Shown: positions 34,510 through 44,785, counted from the stretch's first letter. The stretch: DNA of 64,000 bases from Rhodopseudomonas julia (GCF_030813515.1 NZ_JAUSUK010000002.1:496001-560000); one strand, 5' to 3'. Notes: a model not told the origin generated them from the letters alone. Numbers and translations are program-made.

Positions 34510-35433
34510 ATGAGCGAAGAAGCGACGGCCGGGACAGGCGAGGGAGAAGGACGCGTCTTATACGTGAAGGCGCAGGATGGGCTGACGCTCGCCCTGCGCC
34601 TTTATGGCGACTGGCAGAGCCCGGGGCTGCCGCTTGTCTGCCTGCCGGGTCTGTCGCGCAACGGGCGCGATTTCGACAGGCTGGCGCGGTTTTTTTCGGC
34701 CCATGCCGACACGCCCCGGCTGGTCGCGGTTCTTGATTACCGCGGACGGGGATTGTCCGGCTACGATCCCGACTGGACGCGTTACACGCCGATGGTGGAA
34801 GCCGACGACGTTCTCGCCGTCACGACGGCGCTCGGCATTGAGAGGGCGATCTTCATCGGGACCTCGCGCGGCGGCCTCATCACGATGATCATGGGCGCCA
34901 TGCGGCCCGGCCTCATCGCCGGCGTCGTTCTCAACGATATCGGCCCCAAGATCGAGGGCACCGGTCTCGCACGCATCAAGAACTACCTCTCCAATATGCG
35001 CACGCCGCGATCGATGGCGGAAGCGGAGAAGATCGTTCGCCAGATTGCCGGCCATTCCTTCACCGCGCTCAGCGACGAGGATTGGCACGCCTATACATGT
35101 GCGCTCTTCGTGGAGCGCGACGGAGAGATCAAAGCGGATTTCGATCCTAAGCTTCTGAAGACTGTCGGCAAATTCGATCTCGAAGAAGCGGTGCCGACGC
35201 TCTGGCCGCAATTTGACAGCCTGCGGCACGTTCCGCTGCTGTCGGTTCGCGGGGAGAATTCCGATCTGTTGAGCGCTGCGACCGTAGAGGAAATGGCCTG
35301 GCGCCATCCCGGCATGGAGCAGGTGACGGTCGAGGGGCAGGGGCATGCGCCTTTGCTTCGGGATCAGCCGACGCTCGATCGGATCGCGGCCTTCGCCCGC
35401 CGCTGCGACGCGCATCAATCGCCGAAGCCATAG
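34510..35433 (+). CDS. Alpha/beta hydrolase
   Basis: A 307-residue alpha/beta hydrolase with an oxyanion-hole region LVCLPGLSRNGRDFD, the strand LDYRGRGLSGYDPDW, nucleophile elbow GTSRGG (the usual GxSxG), and a C-terminal His in EGQGHAPLL. An Asp or Glu of RGENSDLL fits the acid. It belongs with epoxide hydrolase/carboxylesterase-type enzymes; the substrate cannot be predicted. It follows znuA by 51 bases, so it may be cotranscribed, though no link to zinc is evident. Confidence 0.9.
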   Translation: MSEEATAGTGEGEGRVLYVKAQDGLTLALRLYGDWQSPGLPLVCLPGLSRNGRDFDRLARFFSAHADTPRLVAVLDYRGRGLSGYDPDWTRYTPMVEADDVLAVTTALGIERAIFIGTSRGGLITMIMGAMRPGLIAGVVLNDIGPKIEGTGLARIKNYLSNMRTPRSMAEAEKIVRQIAGHSFTALSDEDWHAYTCALFVERDGEIKADFDPKLLKTVGKFDLEEAVPTLWPQFDSLRHVPLLSVRGENSDLLSAATVEEMAWRHPGMEQVTVEGQGHAPLLRDQPTLDRIAAFARRCDAHQSPKP

Positions 35434-35774
35434 AGACGTCGCGGACGTTCAGCTGACGTTCGATCAACGCCGGCAGGACAATTCGTCCGCGGCTCGAGCG
35501 TTTTGGCCTGGCGGAAGATCGGAGTTTGCTGCCTGCGGTTTTGCCGGGCACTCTGAAGATCAAGCGCGGCTCTGCCCTCTGCAGTTTTGCCTGCGGAGTT
35601 TGCCGGCCTCGTTCTGCCCCGTTCAAACCTGCGTATCTCTCGGGACGTTTGCCGGTGCTGCTTATCGGGCGGGCCGATCGGCTCCGTGTCGCGAAGCGTG
35701 GCGCGATGGAGCCTCTGCGTCATCGCGTAAAGTCCAAAGTGCCCGGCGATGCAGTGTCGTGCAGCCAAAAAGAA
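35434..35774. other. Intergenic region with imperfect repeats
   Basis: About 340 bases with no gene found in either strand. The phrase TGCCTGCGG followed by TTTGCCGG-type sequence occurs at 35530-35547 and again at 35588-35606, and GTTTGCCGG once more near 35646. These look like a short degraded direct repeat of unknown meaning. Confidence 0.5.
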
Positions 35775-35800
35775 AAGGCCCGGCGTTGCCGCCGGGCCTT
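35775..35800 (-). terminator. Rho-independent terminator of the porin gene
   Basis: A perfect 10-base stem (AAGGCCCGGC with GCCGGGCCTT, loop of six) is followed on the minus strand by TTTTC and TTTTT runs. It lies 25 bases beyond the porin stop. Confidence 0.85.
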
Positions 35801-35825
35801 CCCGAATTCCGATCGCTTGAAGCGA

Positions 35826-37031
35826 TTAGAACGTGCGCTGAGCGCGGAACATCACGCCCCAGATGTCGTCCGGAGAGTCGGAGTCCGCAAACTCCCAATC
35901 GACGTTGTTGTAGGCAACTTCGACGCCCATCAGGAAGCCAGAAACCGGCGTCCAGGCGACGTTACCGGTGATGGCGTAGAAGTCGAGATCACCGAGAGCC
36001 TTGTAGTCGATGTCCGTGTAGGACGCATTCAGAGACGCGGTCCACTGCGTGGCGAAGTCAGCCGAAATGCCGCCGCGGATGTTCCAGGCCTTCGTCAGCT
36101 CGATGGAGCCATCGTCGTCGAGGGTCACGTCAGAGAGCGTGTTCTCGAGGATGAGGCTGTTCACGCCGGCGGTGATGTAAGAAACAGCACCCTGCGTGTA
36201 GTTGGCCTGAACCGAAGCCTCGAAGCCCGTGCCCGGGATGCCGGCGGTCACGCCAGCGCCGATGGCCCAGCCGAGATCGCTGTCGTCATCGCCATTGAAG
36301 AGGGCGTCGTCGACATTCTCAACACCGGTGTCATGAATGACACCCATGATCTGAGCAGAACCCCAGCCCTGATCGACGCGCACGTTGGCGACGACGTCCG
36401 GGAATTCCTGACCGTCGATGGTCACGCCATCGAAGTGCGCACGACGGCCGCCGGAAGCGGCGTCTTCGAACGACAGCGTGGCGGAAACGCCATTGCCGAC
36501 GTTGAAGGTGTACGCGAACAGCGTCTGCTCGGTCGTGTTGTCATCGATGCCGATGCGCGTGCCGTAGCCGTAGGTGCCGAAGAAGTCGAAGAACGACGAG
36601 GCATGACCGACGGTGAGGGTGCCCATGTCATTCGAGAGCTGGATGAAAGCGTTCTCGAGGTACTGACCCTCAGTGTAGTTGTCGGCGAAGCTCGACGGGC
36701 CGATCTGGAGCGAAGAGCTCACATAGGCACGCAGAAGGCCGAAATCGGTCTGCGTACGGGCGTCGAGGCGGACATAACCACGAGCACGCGAGGTGAACTC
36801 GTTGAACGTGTCGCCCTGGTCGTCGCCATTGACGTAATGAGCTTCAACGCGGACCCGACCGCCGACCTTCAAGCAGGTGTCGGTGCCCGGGATGTAGTAG
36901 AATCCAGCGCCAAACGCATCGCAAATCCGCACGTATTCGACCGGCTCTGCGACCGGCAGATCGGCGGCCTGTGCTCCGGTGACGGCCATCACAGCAGCCG
37001 CCGAGCCGAAAAGAAGGCTCTTGAGTTTCAT
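35826..37031 (-). CDS. Major outer membrane porin (Omp2/RopA type)
   Basis: A 401-residue trimeric-barrel porin of the Porin_2 family found in Rhizobiales. The signal peptide is MKLKSLLFGSAAAVMAVTG, cleaved near AQAADLP. The mature protein begins with the family phrase VEPVEYVR-like EPVEYVRICDAFGAGFYYIP and contains a disulfide pair (CDAFG and DTCLKVGG). It is strand-rich and ends with the aromatic Phe required for outer membrane insertion (FRAQRTF). A strong GGAGGT precedes the ATG, and a strong terminator follows. Both fit high expression. Confidence 0.96.
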   Translation of the reverse strand: MKLKSLLFGSAAAVMAVTGAQAADLPVAEPVEYVRICDAFGAGFYYIPGTDTCLKVGGRVRVEAHYVNGDDQGDTFNEFTSRARGYVRLDARTQTDFGLLRAYVSSSLQIGPSSFADNYTEGQYLENAFIQLSNDMGTLTVGHASSFFDFFGTYGYGTRIGIDDNTTEQTLFAYTFNVGNGVSATLSFEDAASGGRRAHFDGVTIDGQEFPDVVANVRVDQGWGSAQIMGVIHDTGVENVDDALFNGDDDSDLGWAIGAGVTAGIPGTGFEASVQANYTQGAVSYITAGVNSLILENTLSDVTLDDDGSIELTKAWNIRGGISADFATQWTASLNASYTDIDYKALGDLDFYAITGNVAWTPVSGFLMGVEVAYNNVDWEFADSDSPDDIWGVMFRAQRTF

Positions 37032-37397
37032 TTGTAGACCTCCAGTCCAAGTTGCACGAGCCGGGGGATGATGCGTTCAGTCCGCGCCTTGTTGGCGTCG
37101 GTTCTGAGTGGCGTCCCCCGCCCCTCAACCTTCTCCGTTTCGAAGAAGTGGGCTGCCTCGTGGCTGCCTGAGGCCACACTATTCATCCGCCTTGCACAGG
37201 CAACATCAGAATGCCCGCACTGCCGGCTTTGGCAGTCGATGTTGCACAATTGCCACGAAGCGGGCCCCAAACCCTAAGAAAAGCTTAAGAGAGACGCCGT
37301 TTGGGGCCTCTTCAGGCAGTGTGTGCGACCGGTGCGAGCATGTCCGCGGAGAGAATCGTGCGCCAAAGCCACACTTTCAGACGGGCGCAAATGGGGA
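37032..37397. other. Upstream region of the porin with a 10-base inverted repeat
   Basis: No gene is seen. It must carry the porin promoter on the minus strand. A perfect 10-base inverted repeat (GGCCCCAAAC at 37263-37272 and GTTTGGGGCC at 37299-37308, 26 bases apart) lies about 230-280 bases upstream of the porin ATG and 90 bases after the stop of the GGDEF gene. It could be an operator or the end of the GGDEF transcript, though it lacks a T tract. Confidence 0.5.
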
Positions 37398-39962
37398 TCA
37401 GGCGAATCTCTGGTGCCGCGGCGGGGCCGTCCGGAGGGGAATCACCGACGGACCGAATCTCTCTTCAAAGGCCTGGGGCATCATCGGCGCGCCGGACAGA
37501 GGGCCCTGAATGTGATCGCAGCCCGCGGCTGCCAGCGCTCGTCTCTGTTCCTCGCTCTCCACCCCTTCGGCGATGACCGTCAGGTTGAGGCTATCGGCGA
37601 TGCGCACGACCTTGCGGATGAGGGCGGGCGGTTCGGCGGCGATCGCGCGGAGATCTGCAGCGTCGATTTTGATCTCGTCGAAGGGCAGCGCTTTGAGCTG
37701 GGCGAGACGGGTGAGGCGGCCGCCGAGGCTCTTGAGCGTGAAGCGCACGCCGGAACGGCGCAGCCGATGCATCTTGTCGGCGAGCGCGACATCGTTCTTG
37801 CCGACGATGATCTCCGGCAATTCGAGCGTGAGGCGCCTGGGATCGGCGCCGGCATCCAGAAGAAAGCGGTTGATCCGCCTGACCGCGCCGCGTTCATGCA
37901 GCATGCGCGCGCTGACACCCACCGACAGCGACAGCCCGCAGAGCGACGGCCGCGTGGCCCAGCCGCCGAGGAGAGCGCAGGCCTGGGCAATCGCCTGGCG
38001 TGTCAGGACCTCCGCCTGTCCAGCCTCTTCGGCGAAGCTTGCAAGCTCCTGGCGGGTGAACGCCCCCCATCTTTCATGGCGCCAGCATGGCAGGAGCTCG
38101 GCGCCACGGCATGTGCCGTCGACATTATATTGACCCTCGAGCAGAAACTCGATGCCGCCCGTGTCGATGGCGCGGCGAAAATCGGCCACCGCGCCGACAT
38201 GTTCGCGCACGGGGTTCCGCTTCGCAGAGCTGAAGACGCTGAGACCGTTGCGCCCGGCGGCCTTGGCTTCATACATCGCGAGATCGGCGCGCTTGAGGAG
38301 TTCTTCCGGATCGCTTTCGCGTCCATCGAGCAAGGTGAGGCCGATCGAGCAGGTGGTCTGGAAGCGCTGTTCGTTCAGGAGGCAGGGCTGATCGACCGCC
38401 TGCAGGACCTTGCGCGCGACCCGGTCTGCGTGGCGGATCGCCTGCGCTTCGGTATCCCCCAGATCCTGCAGGAGGACGACGAACTCGTCGCCGCCGAGCC
38501 GGGCGACCGTATCGATCTCGCGCAGGCATAGACGCAGACGCTGGGCAGTGCTTGCCAGGAGCAGGTCGCCGACATCATGGCCGTAGCTGTCGTTGATGAC
38601 CTTGAAGTTGTCGAGATCGATGAAGAGGAGGGCGCCGAAGCTCTTGCGGCGCCGGCTTGCAGCCAGCGCCATCGCCAGCCTGTCGCGCAGCATCTGCCGG
38701 TTCGGCAGTCCGGTCAGCGAATCGAAATAGGCGAGCTCGTAGATCTGCCGCTCATTGGTCTTGAGGGCGGTGACATCCGAGACGAGGCCGTGCCAGAGGA
38801 CGGAGCCATCGGGTTCGCGGTCGGGCACGGCGCGACCGGAAAGCCAGATCGTGCCGCGCTGCGGATGATTGACACGAAATTCCAGGGTCCAGGGCGTCAT
38901 GCGCGTCGCCGAGCGCAACAGGCTGGCCGACAGGCGGGGGCGGTCGTCTCGGTGTACCGCGGCGAGAAGAGCCGACGCATCGTCGCGCACATCCTCGGGA
39001 GCCAGCCCGAAAAGGGGCTCCAGGCCGAGACCGGCATAGGGGACGGCGCTGGTCGCGTTCGGGCGGCGACGCAATTGAAAAAGACAGGCCGAAATGACGG
39101 CGCCGATCCTTTGCAGGCGCTCATGCAGCCTGAGCTGTTCGACCGTGCCGGTCACCTCGCGAACGGTGCCCTCATAATAGAGTGTCGCGCCGGTTGCCGG
39201 ATCTCTTACGAGGTGGGCGTTCTCCTCCACCCAGATGCGCTCGCGCGTCTTGTGGCGGTAGACCTCGGAGATGAACCTCTCCACCCGGCCATGTTCGCGG
39301 AGAGCAGCCTGGAATTCGGCCCTGCGTGTCGGGTCGACGTACCATTCCGTGGCGATGTCGTGGACATTCGCCAGCATCTCCGCCTCGCTGTCGTAGCCAT
39401 TGAGGCGCACGAGCGCTGGATTTGCCGCGAGCTGGCGACCATCGATGGAGGAGCGGTAAACCCCTTCCTGAATGTTCTCGTAGATGGCGCGGAACGTCGC
39501 TTCCGGCTCCTCCTCTCTCCGGGGCGCTGCGGCCTCGGGAGAGACGCCGTGAAGGATGGCGACGCATTCGTCGGCGCGCGTGCCGCCGCTCGTAAAGGCG
39601 CTCAGCGTGAGATTGATCCGCACAGGACAGCCATTGCCCCCTATGCAGTGCATTTCACCGCTGCATTCCGAGAGCGCCCCGCAGCTGAGGCTCGTCAGAC
39701 GCTCTCCCCATAGATTGCGCTCGTCTGGAACGGCCAGAGACAGCAGGGTGCGGCCGGCCAGCCCTTCCGGCTCGAAGCCGAGAAGGGCGGCGCAGCGGTG
39801 GTTGATCCGGGTGAAGCCGCCGTCGATAAAGCGAATCTGGGCCGCGGCGACGACATTCTGATCGAAAAGAGAGGCCGGCGCGCTCGTCTGCGAACACGCG
39901 GCACTGCGCGGAGGCGGTTCAGAAACCGCCACATCCTTCGCACTCGCCGCTTGTTCCCCCAT
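37398..39962 (-). CDS. PAS-PAS-PAS-GGDEF protein with degenerate EAL domain
   Basis: An 854-residue cyclic-di-GMP protein without obvious membrane segments. Three PAS-like sensor regions fill roughly the first 410 residues. The GGDEF domain is intact (ARLGGDEFVVLLQDLG), with an inhibitory RxxD site (REID) five residues ahead, so diguanylate cyclase activity with product feedback is likely. The EAL domain lacks key residues: GAELLPCW replaces ExL, ELPE replaces ELTE, and LKSLGGRLTRLAQL stands where DDFGTGYSSL should be. Phosphodiesterase activity is therefore unlikely. ATG 39962 has GGAGAGGA ahead; a TTG 51 bases upstream is weaker. Confidence 0.93.
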   Translation of the reverse strand: MGEQAASAKDVAVSEPPPRSAACSQTSAPASLFDQNVVAAAQIRFIDGGFTRINHRCAALLGFEPEGLAGRTLLSLAVPDERNLWGERLTSLSCGALSECSGEMHCIGGNGCPVRINLTLSAFTSGGTRADECVAILHGVSPEAAAPRREEEPEATFRAIYENIQEGVYRSSIDGRQLAANPALVRLNGYDSEAEMLANVHDIATEWYVDPTRRAEFQAALREHGRVERFISEVYRHKTRERIWVEENAHLVRDPATGATLYYEGTVREVTGTVEQLRLHERLQRIGAVISACLFQLRRRPNATSAVPYAGLGLEPLFGLAPEDVRDDASALLAAVHRDDRPRLSASLLRSATRMTPWTLEFRVNHPQRGTIWLSGRAVPDREPDGSVLWHGLVSDVTALKTNERQIYELAYFDSLTGLPNRQMLRDRLAMALAASRRRKSFGALLFIDLDNFKVINDSYGHDVGDLLLASTAQRLRLCLREIDTVARLGGDEFVVLLQDLGDTEAQAIRHADRVARKVLQAVDQPCLLNEQRFQTTCSIGLTLLDGRESDPEELLKRADLAMYEAKAAGRNGLSVFSSAKRNPVREHVGAVADFRRAIDTGGIEFLLEGQYNVDGTCRGAELLPCWRHERWGAFTRQELASFAEEAGQAEVLTRQAIAQACALLGGWATRPSLCGLSLSVGVSARMLHERGAVRRINRFLLDAGADPRRLTLELPEIIVGKNDVALADKMHRLRRSGVRFTLKSLGGRLTRLAQLKALPFDEIKIDAADLRAIAAEPPALIRKVVRIADSLNLTVIAEGVESEEQRRALAAAGCDHIQGPLSGAPMMPQAFEERFGPSVIPLRTAPPRHQRFA

Positions 39963-40288
39963 CGGCTCGTCCTCTCCAACCACTGGCGCAGGTTCCCCCA
40001 GGCTTATGACCAATTCCCTAGGGGAACTGTGCGTCCTGAACCTGTTTGGTTAGTAGGTGAATATAATGTTAATTCTGTCCGTGTATTTACATTGTCTCCA
40101 TCTGAGAATGTAAAACAGATGGCACTCGCGTATCAATTGTTCTTTTGTACAATTATCGCGTCGCCCAATAATGTCGGGTGGGGCGACGATAGGAGGGCCG
40201 ATGCAGGTCGCACCGCGTCGTGTCGCAAATATTGGCGGGGCTGGCTCCTATGGCGCACGGGGCCCGGTTTCGCAGGCAGAGGCGCGGG
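39963..40288 (-). promoter_or_regulatory. AT-rich leader with overlapping inverted repeats before the GGDEF gene
   Basis: This 326-base gap separates the transglycosylase stop from the GGDEF gene. It holds four perfect inverted repeats: AATTGT-N8-ACAATT (40135-40154), TTTACATT-N13-AATGTAAA (40086-40114), CCATCTG-N11-CAGATGG (40098-40122) and GTTCCCC-N22-GGGGAAC (39992-40027). The second and third overlap so that only one can form at a time. No gene was found. It may be a structured 5' leader or a cluster of operators. Confidence 0.55.
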
Positions 40289-42823
40289 CTAACGCACCGG
40301 ATCGCCGTGCGCCAAATCCTTGGAGATGGAGAGCGTGTGGCCGAGGCGGCTGCGATAGGCCTGCAGGTTCTCCATCACTTTCTGGACGTAGTTGCGCGTC
40401 TCGTCGAAGGGGATCCGCTCCACCCAGTCGACGGGATCGGTCTCCGCACCGCGGGGGTCGCCGTAGCGTTTCACCCAGTCGATGGCGCGGCCGGGGCCGG
40501 CATTATAGCCCGCGAATGTCATAATATATGAGCCGCGCAGATTGGTTAGGAGCTCGCCGAGATGGGCGGCGCCCAAAGTGGCGTTGTAGGCGGGGTCGCT
40601 CGACAGGCGCACGAGGGAGAAGGGCAGGCCGATCTGCCGCGCCGTATAGCGCGCGGTCGCCGGCATGAATTGCATCAGCCCGCGCGCCCCGACATGGCTG
40701 GTGGCCGAAGGATTGAAGGCGCTCTCTTGCTTGGAGACCGCATAGAGAAGTGCGCGATCGACGATCGCCGGCTGCGGAATGTCCGGCGGGACGACGATGA
40801 GCGGCGCACGCAGGGCTCCGACCTCGACGCCGCGGGCATCGGCGCGGGCGGCTGCGAGCATGCCGTAATGGGGCTCGTTGATGCGCCGCGACAGGGTGTC
40901 GAGAAGCGAAAGCTCGCCCGGGCTTTCGAGCTTGTCGCCGAGCGCCATGAAAAAGGGACGCGTGCGGAAATTGTGCTGTGCCGCCGCGAGGCGCTGGATG
41001 GCGTGGACTTCCGGGCGGGCGGCAAAGCGCAGCCTGTCGAGGGCGGTGGGACGCGGCCGGAGTTCCAGCCCCGTATGGGTGAGGCCCAGCGCCTCGCGCG
41101 ACAGCTGACCATAATATGTGGCGCCATGGCGGGCCGCGACGGAATAGGCCTTGGCCGCCTGATCGGCATGGCCGCTCGCTGAATGGGCGCGGCCGAGCCA
41201 GTAATAGCCGCGCGCGATGGATCGCGGCTGCGTGGCGACGGCGGCGATCCTGGCGAAATGGGCCCGCGCGGCACGCGGGGAATCAAGGTATCTGAGCGCC
41301 AGCCAACCGGCATGGAATTCCGCTTCGACGATCGCCTCGGGCGATTGCGCGGCATGGGTGGCGGCGACCGAATAAGCGAGGGCGGGATAGCCTTCCTCGA
41401 GAAGCATGCGCGCCAGATCCTTGCGCAGCTCCCACCACCGGTCGGCATCGCCGAGCCTGGTGCCGTCGCGCTCCACCAGGCTCATGCGCAGCGCGGCCTG
41501 CACCAGCCGGTCCTTGCGAATGAGCATGAGGATGCGGGCGTATTCCCAGGCAGGTTCGCCACGGAAACGGGTCTTGATGGCCATCAAGCTCGCGGTCGAG
41601 CCGCCACGGTCGACGGCGGCGGCGACCGCACGGGCCAGCTGGTCGTACCCCGGACCTATCGCCTGGCCGACGCGGATCGCCTCGCTGGTGCGCTTGTGCA
41701 GGAGAAGCCGGCGAAAGCGATAGAGATGGTCGTCTTGCGTCAGCGCATCCCCATGCTCCGCCAGGATATGCGCCATCTGCGCACTCGACAGCGATTCCTC
41801 GCGCCAGATCCGGCGAACGATTTTTCGGCTGCGCTTGTGCCAGCCGCGTTCTGAATAGATGTCGGCGAGCCGCAGCCAGCCGTCATCCGTCATCGGCGCC
41901 CCTTCGGCATAGAAGGCGAGAATGGCTTCGCCTGTCGGATGCGTGCGCAGAAGCGCCTGTTCGGCTCGCAGCCTCAGAAGGTCGGGATCGGGCCAGTCCG
42001 GATGGTTTTTCGCGACGTCTTCGATCGTGGCCGGTGGAAGGCCGGAGAAGGGGGCGCGGGCGACGAAGAAGCGGATCAGTTCGCGGTCGAAGGCGTTCGG
42101 AAGGGTCTCCGCGTAGGAGAGCGCGCTCGTATAGGCATCGGCCGTCACGAGATCGAGGCCGCGTTTCAGGAGGGTGGCCTGCGAAAACCCATAAGGCGGA
42201 CGATCGTTCTTGATCCGGTTCAGCCGTTCGGCGGCGACACCCGTCGGGTCGGGACGCGGGCGCGGCGCCAGGAAGGCAACCTCCTGCGGTGCGCTCCCCT
42301 GCGATGCGCTCTTTTGTGACGTGGCGGGCTCTGCTCCGGTTTGGGCCGATGCCGTCTCGCTGTTTCCGATCGATCCTGTCTCGATCGAATCGGTCGTCGC
42401 TTCGGGCTCGACGCTGGCCGGTGCTTCGCCCTCTGCCTGCTCGGCTGGGCTTTCGTCGGCCCCGCTGGATGCCGTGTCTTCGGGGGAAGTGCTGTCGGGG
42501 GCCGTACCTTCGGATGCAGCTTTCGCCGGCGCGGCTTTTACAGGGGCGGGGGCGTCGGTGGCGGGTGTTGTCTCCGCTTCCGCGATATCGTCAGGCTTTG
42601 CCTCAGCGGCGGACGTTGCGGCGGCTTCTGCGTCAGGACGTGGCGCGGGCACGGCCTCAACGGCCGCGGTTGCCTTTTCCGCCGGGCGCGGCTTCGGCAG
42701 CATCGGCTTTGCGGGCGCGGCGATTGCCGCAGGGGAAGCGAGCACGAGCAGCGACTCCCCGGCGGCGAGGGCCAGGGCGAGCGCTGCGGCGATTGCCGCG
42801 AGTTTCCTGCTCGGCAAGATCAC
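40289..42823 (-). CDS. Soluble lytic transglycosylase (Slt70-like)
   Basis: A periplasmic muramidase-like enzyme that cleaves peptidoglycan to 1,6-anhydro products. The 844-residue form begins with a signal peptide ([19 protein letters not shown]) and continues with a Pro/Ala/Glu/Thr low-complexity linker of about 150 residues. A long alpha-solenoid of repeats (superhelical U domain) follows, and then the C-terminal SLT domain with catalytic Glu in [28 protein letters not shown], and [14 protein letters not shown]. The GTG at 42823 suits the signal peptide; a GTG at 42892 would add 23 residues. It is divergent from dapA. Confidence 0.93.
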   Translation of the reverse strand: MILPSRKLAAIAAALALALAAGESLLVLASPAAIAAPAKPMLPKPRPAEKATAAVEAVPAPRPDAEAAATSAAEAKPDDIAEAETTPATDAPAPVKAAPAKAASEGTAPDSTSPEDTASSGADESPAEQAEGEAPASVEPEATTDSIETGSIGNSETASAQTGAEPATSQKSASQGSAPQEVAFLAPRPRPDPTGVAAERLNRIKNDRPPYGFSQATLLKRGLDLVTADAYTSALSYAETLPNAFDRELIRFFVARAPFSGLPPATIEDVAKNHPDWPDPDLLRLRAEQALLRTHPTGEAILAFYAEGAPMTDDGWLRLADIYSERGWHKRSRKIVRRIWREESLSSAQMAHILAEHGDALTQDDHLYRFRRLLLHKRTSEAIRVGQAIGPGYDQLARAVAAAVDRGGSTASLMAIKTRFRGEPAWEYARILMLIRKDRLVQAALRMSLVERDGTRLGDADRWWELRKDLARMLLEEGYPALAYSVAATHAAQSPEAIVEAEFHAGWLALRYLDSPRAARAHFARIAAVATQPRSIARGYYWLGRAHSASGHADQAAKAYSVAARHGATYYGQLSREALGLTHTGLELRPRPTALDRLRFAARPEVHAIQRLAAAQHNFRTRPFFMALGDKLESPGELSLLDTLSRRINEPHYGMLAAARADARGVEVGALRAPLIVVPPDIPQPAIVDRALLYAVSKQESAFNPSATSHVGARGLMQFMPATARYTARQIGLPFSLVRLSSDPAYNATLGAAHLGELLTNLRGSYIMTFAGYNAGPGRAIDWVKRYGDPRGAETDPVDWVERIPFDETRNYVQKVMENLQAYRSRLGHTLSISKDLAHGDPVR

Positions 42824-42939
42824 GTGTTCGGTTCTGCTTCCTTGCGGCCCCAGAGCGGAGGCGGTGCGCTTGCTCTTGCCAGGATGCGCCACTATCGTCC
42901 GCCGCCACAGTCAAAAGGACAGAATTTTTGGGCCAAGTT

Positions 42940-43818
42940 ATGTTCAAGGGGTCAATTCCGGCGCTGGTGACGCCCATGCGCAACGGTAATGTCGATGAAG
43001 AGGCGTTCCGCAACTTCCTGGAATGGCAGATCGGCGAAGGCAGCCACGGCTTCGTGCCTGTCGGGACAACCGGCGAATCGCCGACGCTGTCGCATGCCGA
43101 ACACAAGCGGGTGGTGGAATTGTGCGTCGAGGTCACGGCCAAAAGGGTGCCGGTGATCGCCGGTGCCGGCTCCAACAATACGCGCGAGGCGATCGAGCTT
43201 GCCGAACATGCGGAAAAGGCGGGTGCCGATGCCGTGCTGGTGGTGACGCCCTATTACAACAAGCCGAGTCAGAAAGGCCTCTACGCGCATTTCAAGGCTG
43301 TGGCGGATGCGATCTCCATTCCGATCATCATCTACAATATTCCGCCGCGCTCGGTGATCGATATGAGCGTGGAGACGATGAAGCAGCTCTTCGAGGATTG
43401 CCCGAACATCACCGGCGTCAAGGATGCGACCGCCAATCTCGTGCGCGCCAGCCTGCAACGCCAGGAGATCGGCACGGAGTTCAATCAGCTCTCCGGCGAA
43501 GACCCGACAGCGCTCGGCTTCATGGCACATGGCGGGCATGGCTGCATTTCGGTGACGGCGAATGTGGCGCCGAAGCTTTGCTCGGACTTTCAGAAGGCCT
43601 GCATGGCGGGCGATTTCGCCGCCGCGCTCGAGTACCAGGACCGGCTGATGCCGCTCCATCGCGCATTGTTCCTTGAGCCGAGCCCGGGACCCACCAAATA
43701 TGCTCTCTCGGTGCTCGGGAAGATGAGCGAGGAAGTTCGCTCGCCGATCACCACGATCGGAGAGGAGACCAAGAGCGAGGTGCAGGACGCGCTTCGCCAT
43801 GCCGGCCTCCTCAATTAA
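42940..43818 (+). CDS. dapA: 4-hydroxy-tetrahydrodipicolinate synthase
   Basis: DapA condenses pyruvate with aspartate semialdehyde in the lysine and meso-diaminopimelate pathway. The 292-residue product starts [20 protein letters not shown]. It contains [11 protein letters not shown], the Tyr of [10 protein letters not shown] and the Schiff-base Lys in [12 protein letters not shown], plus [16 protein letters not shown]. Length and motifs are standard. The open frame extends upstream, but the ATG at 42940 is the only start that fits the family. smpB follows after 23 bases, a common alphaproteobacterial pairing. Confidence 0.97.
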   Translation: MFKGSIPALVTPMRNGNVDEEAFRNFLEWQIGEGSHGFVPVGTTGESPTLSHAEHKRVVELCVEVTAKRVPVIAGAGSNNTREAIELAEHAEKAGADAVLVVTPYYNKPSQKGLYAHFKAVADAISIPIIIYNIPPRSVIDMSVETMKQLFEDCPNITGVKDATANLVRASLQRQEIGTEFNQLSGEDPTALGFMAHGGHGCISVTANVAPKLCSDFQKACMAGDFAAALEYQDRLMPLHRALFLEPSPGPTKYALSVLGKMSEEVRSPITTIGEETKSEVQDALRHAGLLN

Positions 43819-43841
43819 CGCAAGGTTGCAGTTGGATTTCG

Positions 43842-44315
43842 ATGGCGAAGAAGACGACGACGAACAACAAGGTTGTGGCCGACAATCGGCGCGCCCGTTT
43901 CGATTACGAAATCGGCGAGACGATCGAGGCTGGCCTGCAGCTCGTCGGGACGGAGGTGAAGAGCCTCAGGCAGAACAAAGCCAATATCGCGGAATCCTAT
44001 GTGAGCCCGGAACGCGGTGAGGTGTGGCTGATCAACGGCAACATCCCGGAATACGTCCAGGCGAACCAGTTCAACCATGATCCGCGGCGCAAACGCCGGC
44101 TGCTCTTGCATCAACGCGAGATCGACCGGCTGTCGCAGAGCGTCGACCGCGAAGGTATGACCATCGTGCCGTTGCGGCTCTATTTCAACGATCGCGGTAT
44201 TGCCAAGCTCGCGATCGCGCTCGCCAAGGGCAAGAAGACCCACGACAAGCGCGAGACCGAAAAGAAGCGCGACTGGCAGCGCGAGAAGAACCGGTTGTTG
44301 AAGGAGCTCGGCTAG
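43842..44315 (+). CDS. smpB: SsrA-binding protein
   Basis: SmpB binds tmRNA and brings it to stalled ribosomes for trans-translation. The 157-residue product has the family core ([52 protein letters not shown]) and the basic C-terminal tail ([20 protein letters not shown]) that enters the mRNA channel. It follows dapA closely and converges on a DUF2007-like gene. No ssrA gene is seen in the window. Confidence 0.97.
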   Translation: MAKKTTTNNKVVADNRRARFDYEIGETIEAGLQLVGTEVKSLRQNKANIAESYVSPERGEVWLINGNIPEYVQANQFNHDPRRKRRLLLHQREIDRLSQSVDREGMTIVPLRLYFNDRGIAKLAIALAKGKKTHDKRETEKKRDWQREKNRLLKELG

Positions 44316-44333
44316 GCGGGCTTTTCCTGCGGC

Positions 44334-44693
44334 TCAGGAGCGGATCTGGCCTGAGCTTGCGCTTCTCTCTGCGAGATAAAGCGCCCGGGGCGGAACGGCG
44401 ACGCCGGCGAGCAGGAATGCGAACACCATAAAAGCTGCTGCGATCAGATTGAAGCGCCGCACCGGCGCGCCGAAACCTTTTAGAATTTCCTGAGCGTCCT
44501 CAGCCTGGCTCGCCGGCACGCGCAAGGCGACGCCGCCGAGTGCAACGCTGTAATGCCAGGCGACGGAGATGTGCTGCGGCCCCACCGGCACCACGACGAT
44601 GCCGTGGGCCTTGAGCATGGAGATGGCGAGCGATGTCTGGCTCGGACCATAGACATGCGCGATCGTCGTCAGATCTTGTGTCGGCTCGGCCAT
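44334..44693 (-). CDS. DUF2007-like signal-transducing family protein with one membrane helix
   Basis: A 119-residue product. The first 75 residues (DLTTIAHVYGPSQTSLAISM, LKAHGIVVVPVGPQHIS, ALRVPASQAEDAQEILKGFG) resemble the small alpha/beta DUF2007 fold, related to PII-like signalling proteins. One hydrophobic helix follows (LIAAAFMVFAFLLAGVAVP) with a short tail. Its function is not known. A TTAC-N7-TTAAC sequence lies about 95 bases upstream. Confidence 0.72.
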   Translation of the reverse strand: MAEPTQDLTTIAHVYGPSQTSLAISMLKAHGIVVVPVGPQHISVAWHYSVALGGVALRVPASQAEDAQEILKGFGAPVRRFNLIAAAFMVFAFLLAGVAVPPRALYLAERSASSGQIRS

Positions 44694-44785
44694 GCCATTC
44701 CCCCAAACGCCCTGAAGGCGCCGCCTTTAAAACAATGTCTCCGAAACGTTGCGTGGATGCCTTAACGCCGACTGGAATTTCTTGG

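Noticed and set aside
35530-35606. Possible repeat array of GTTTGCCGG-like words
   Set aside because: Only two to three imperfect copies with uneven spacing; not a CRISPR or a known palindromic repeat family.
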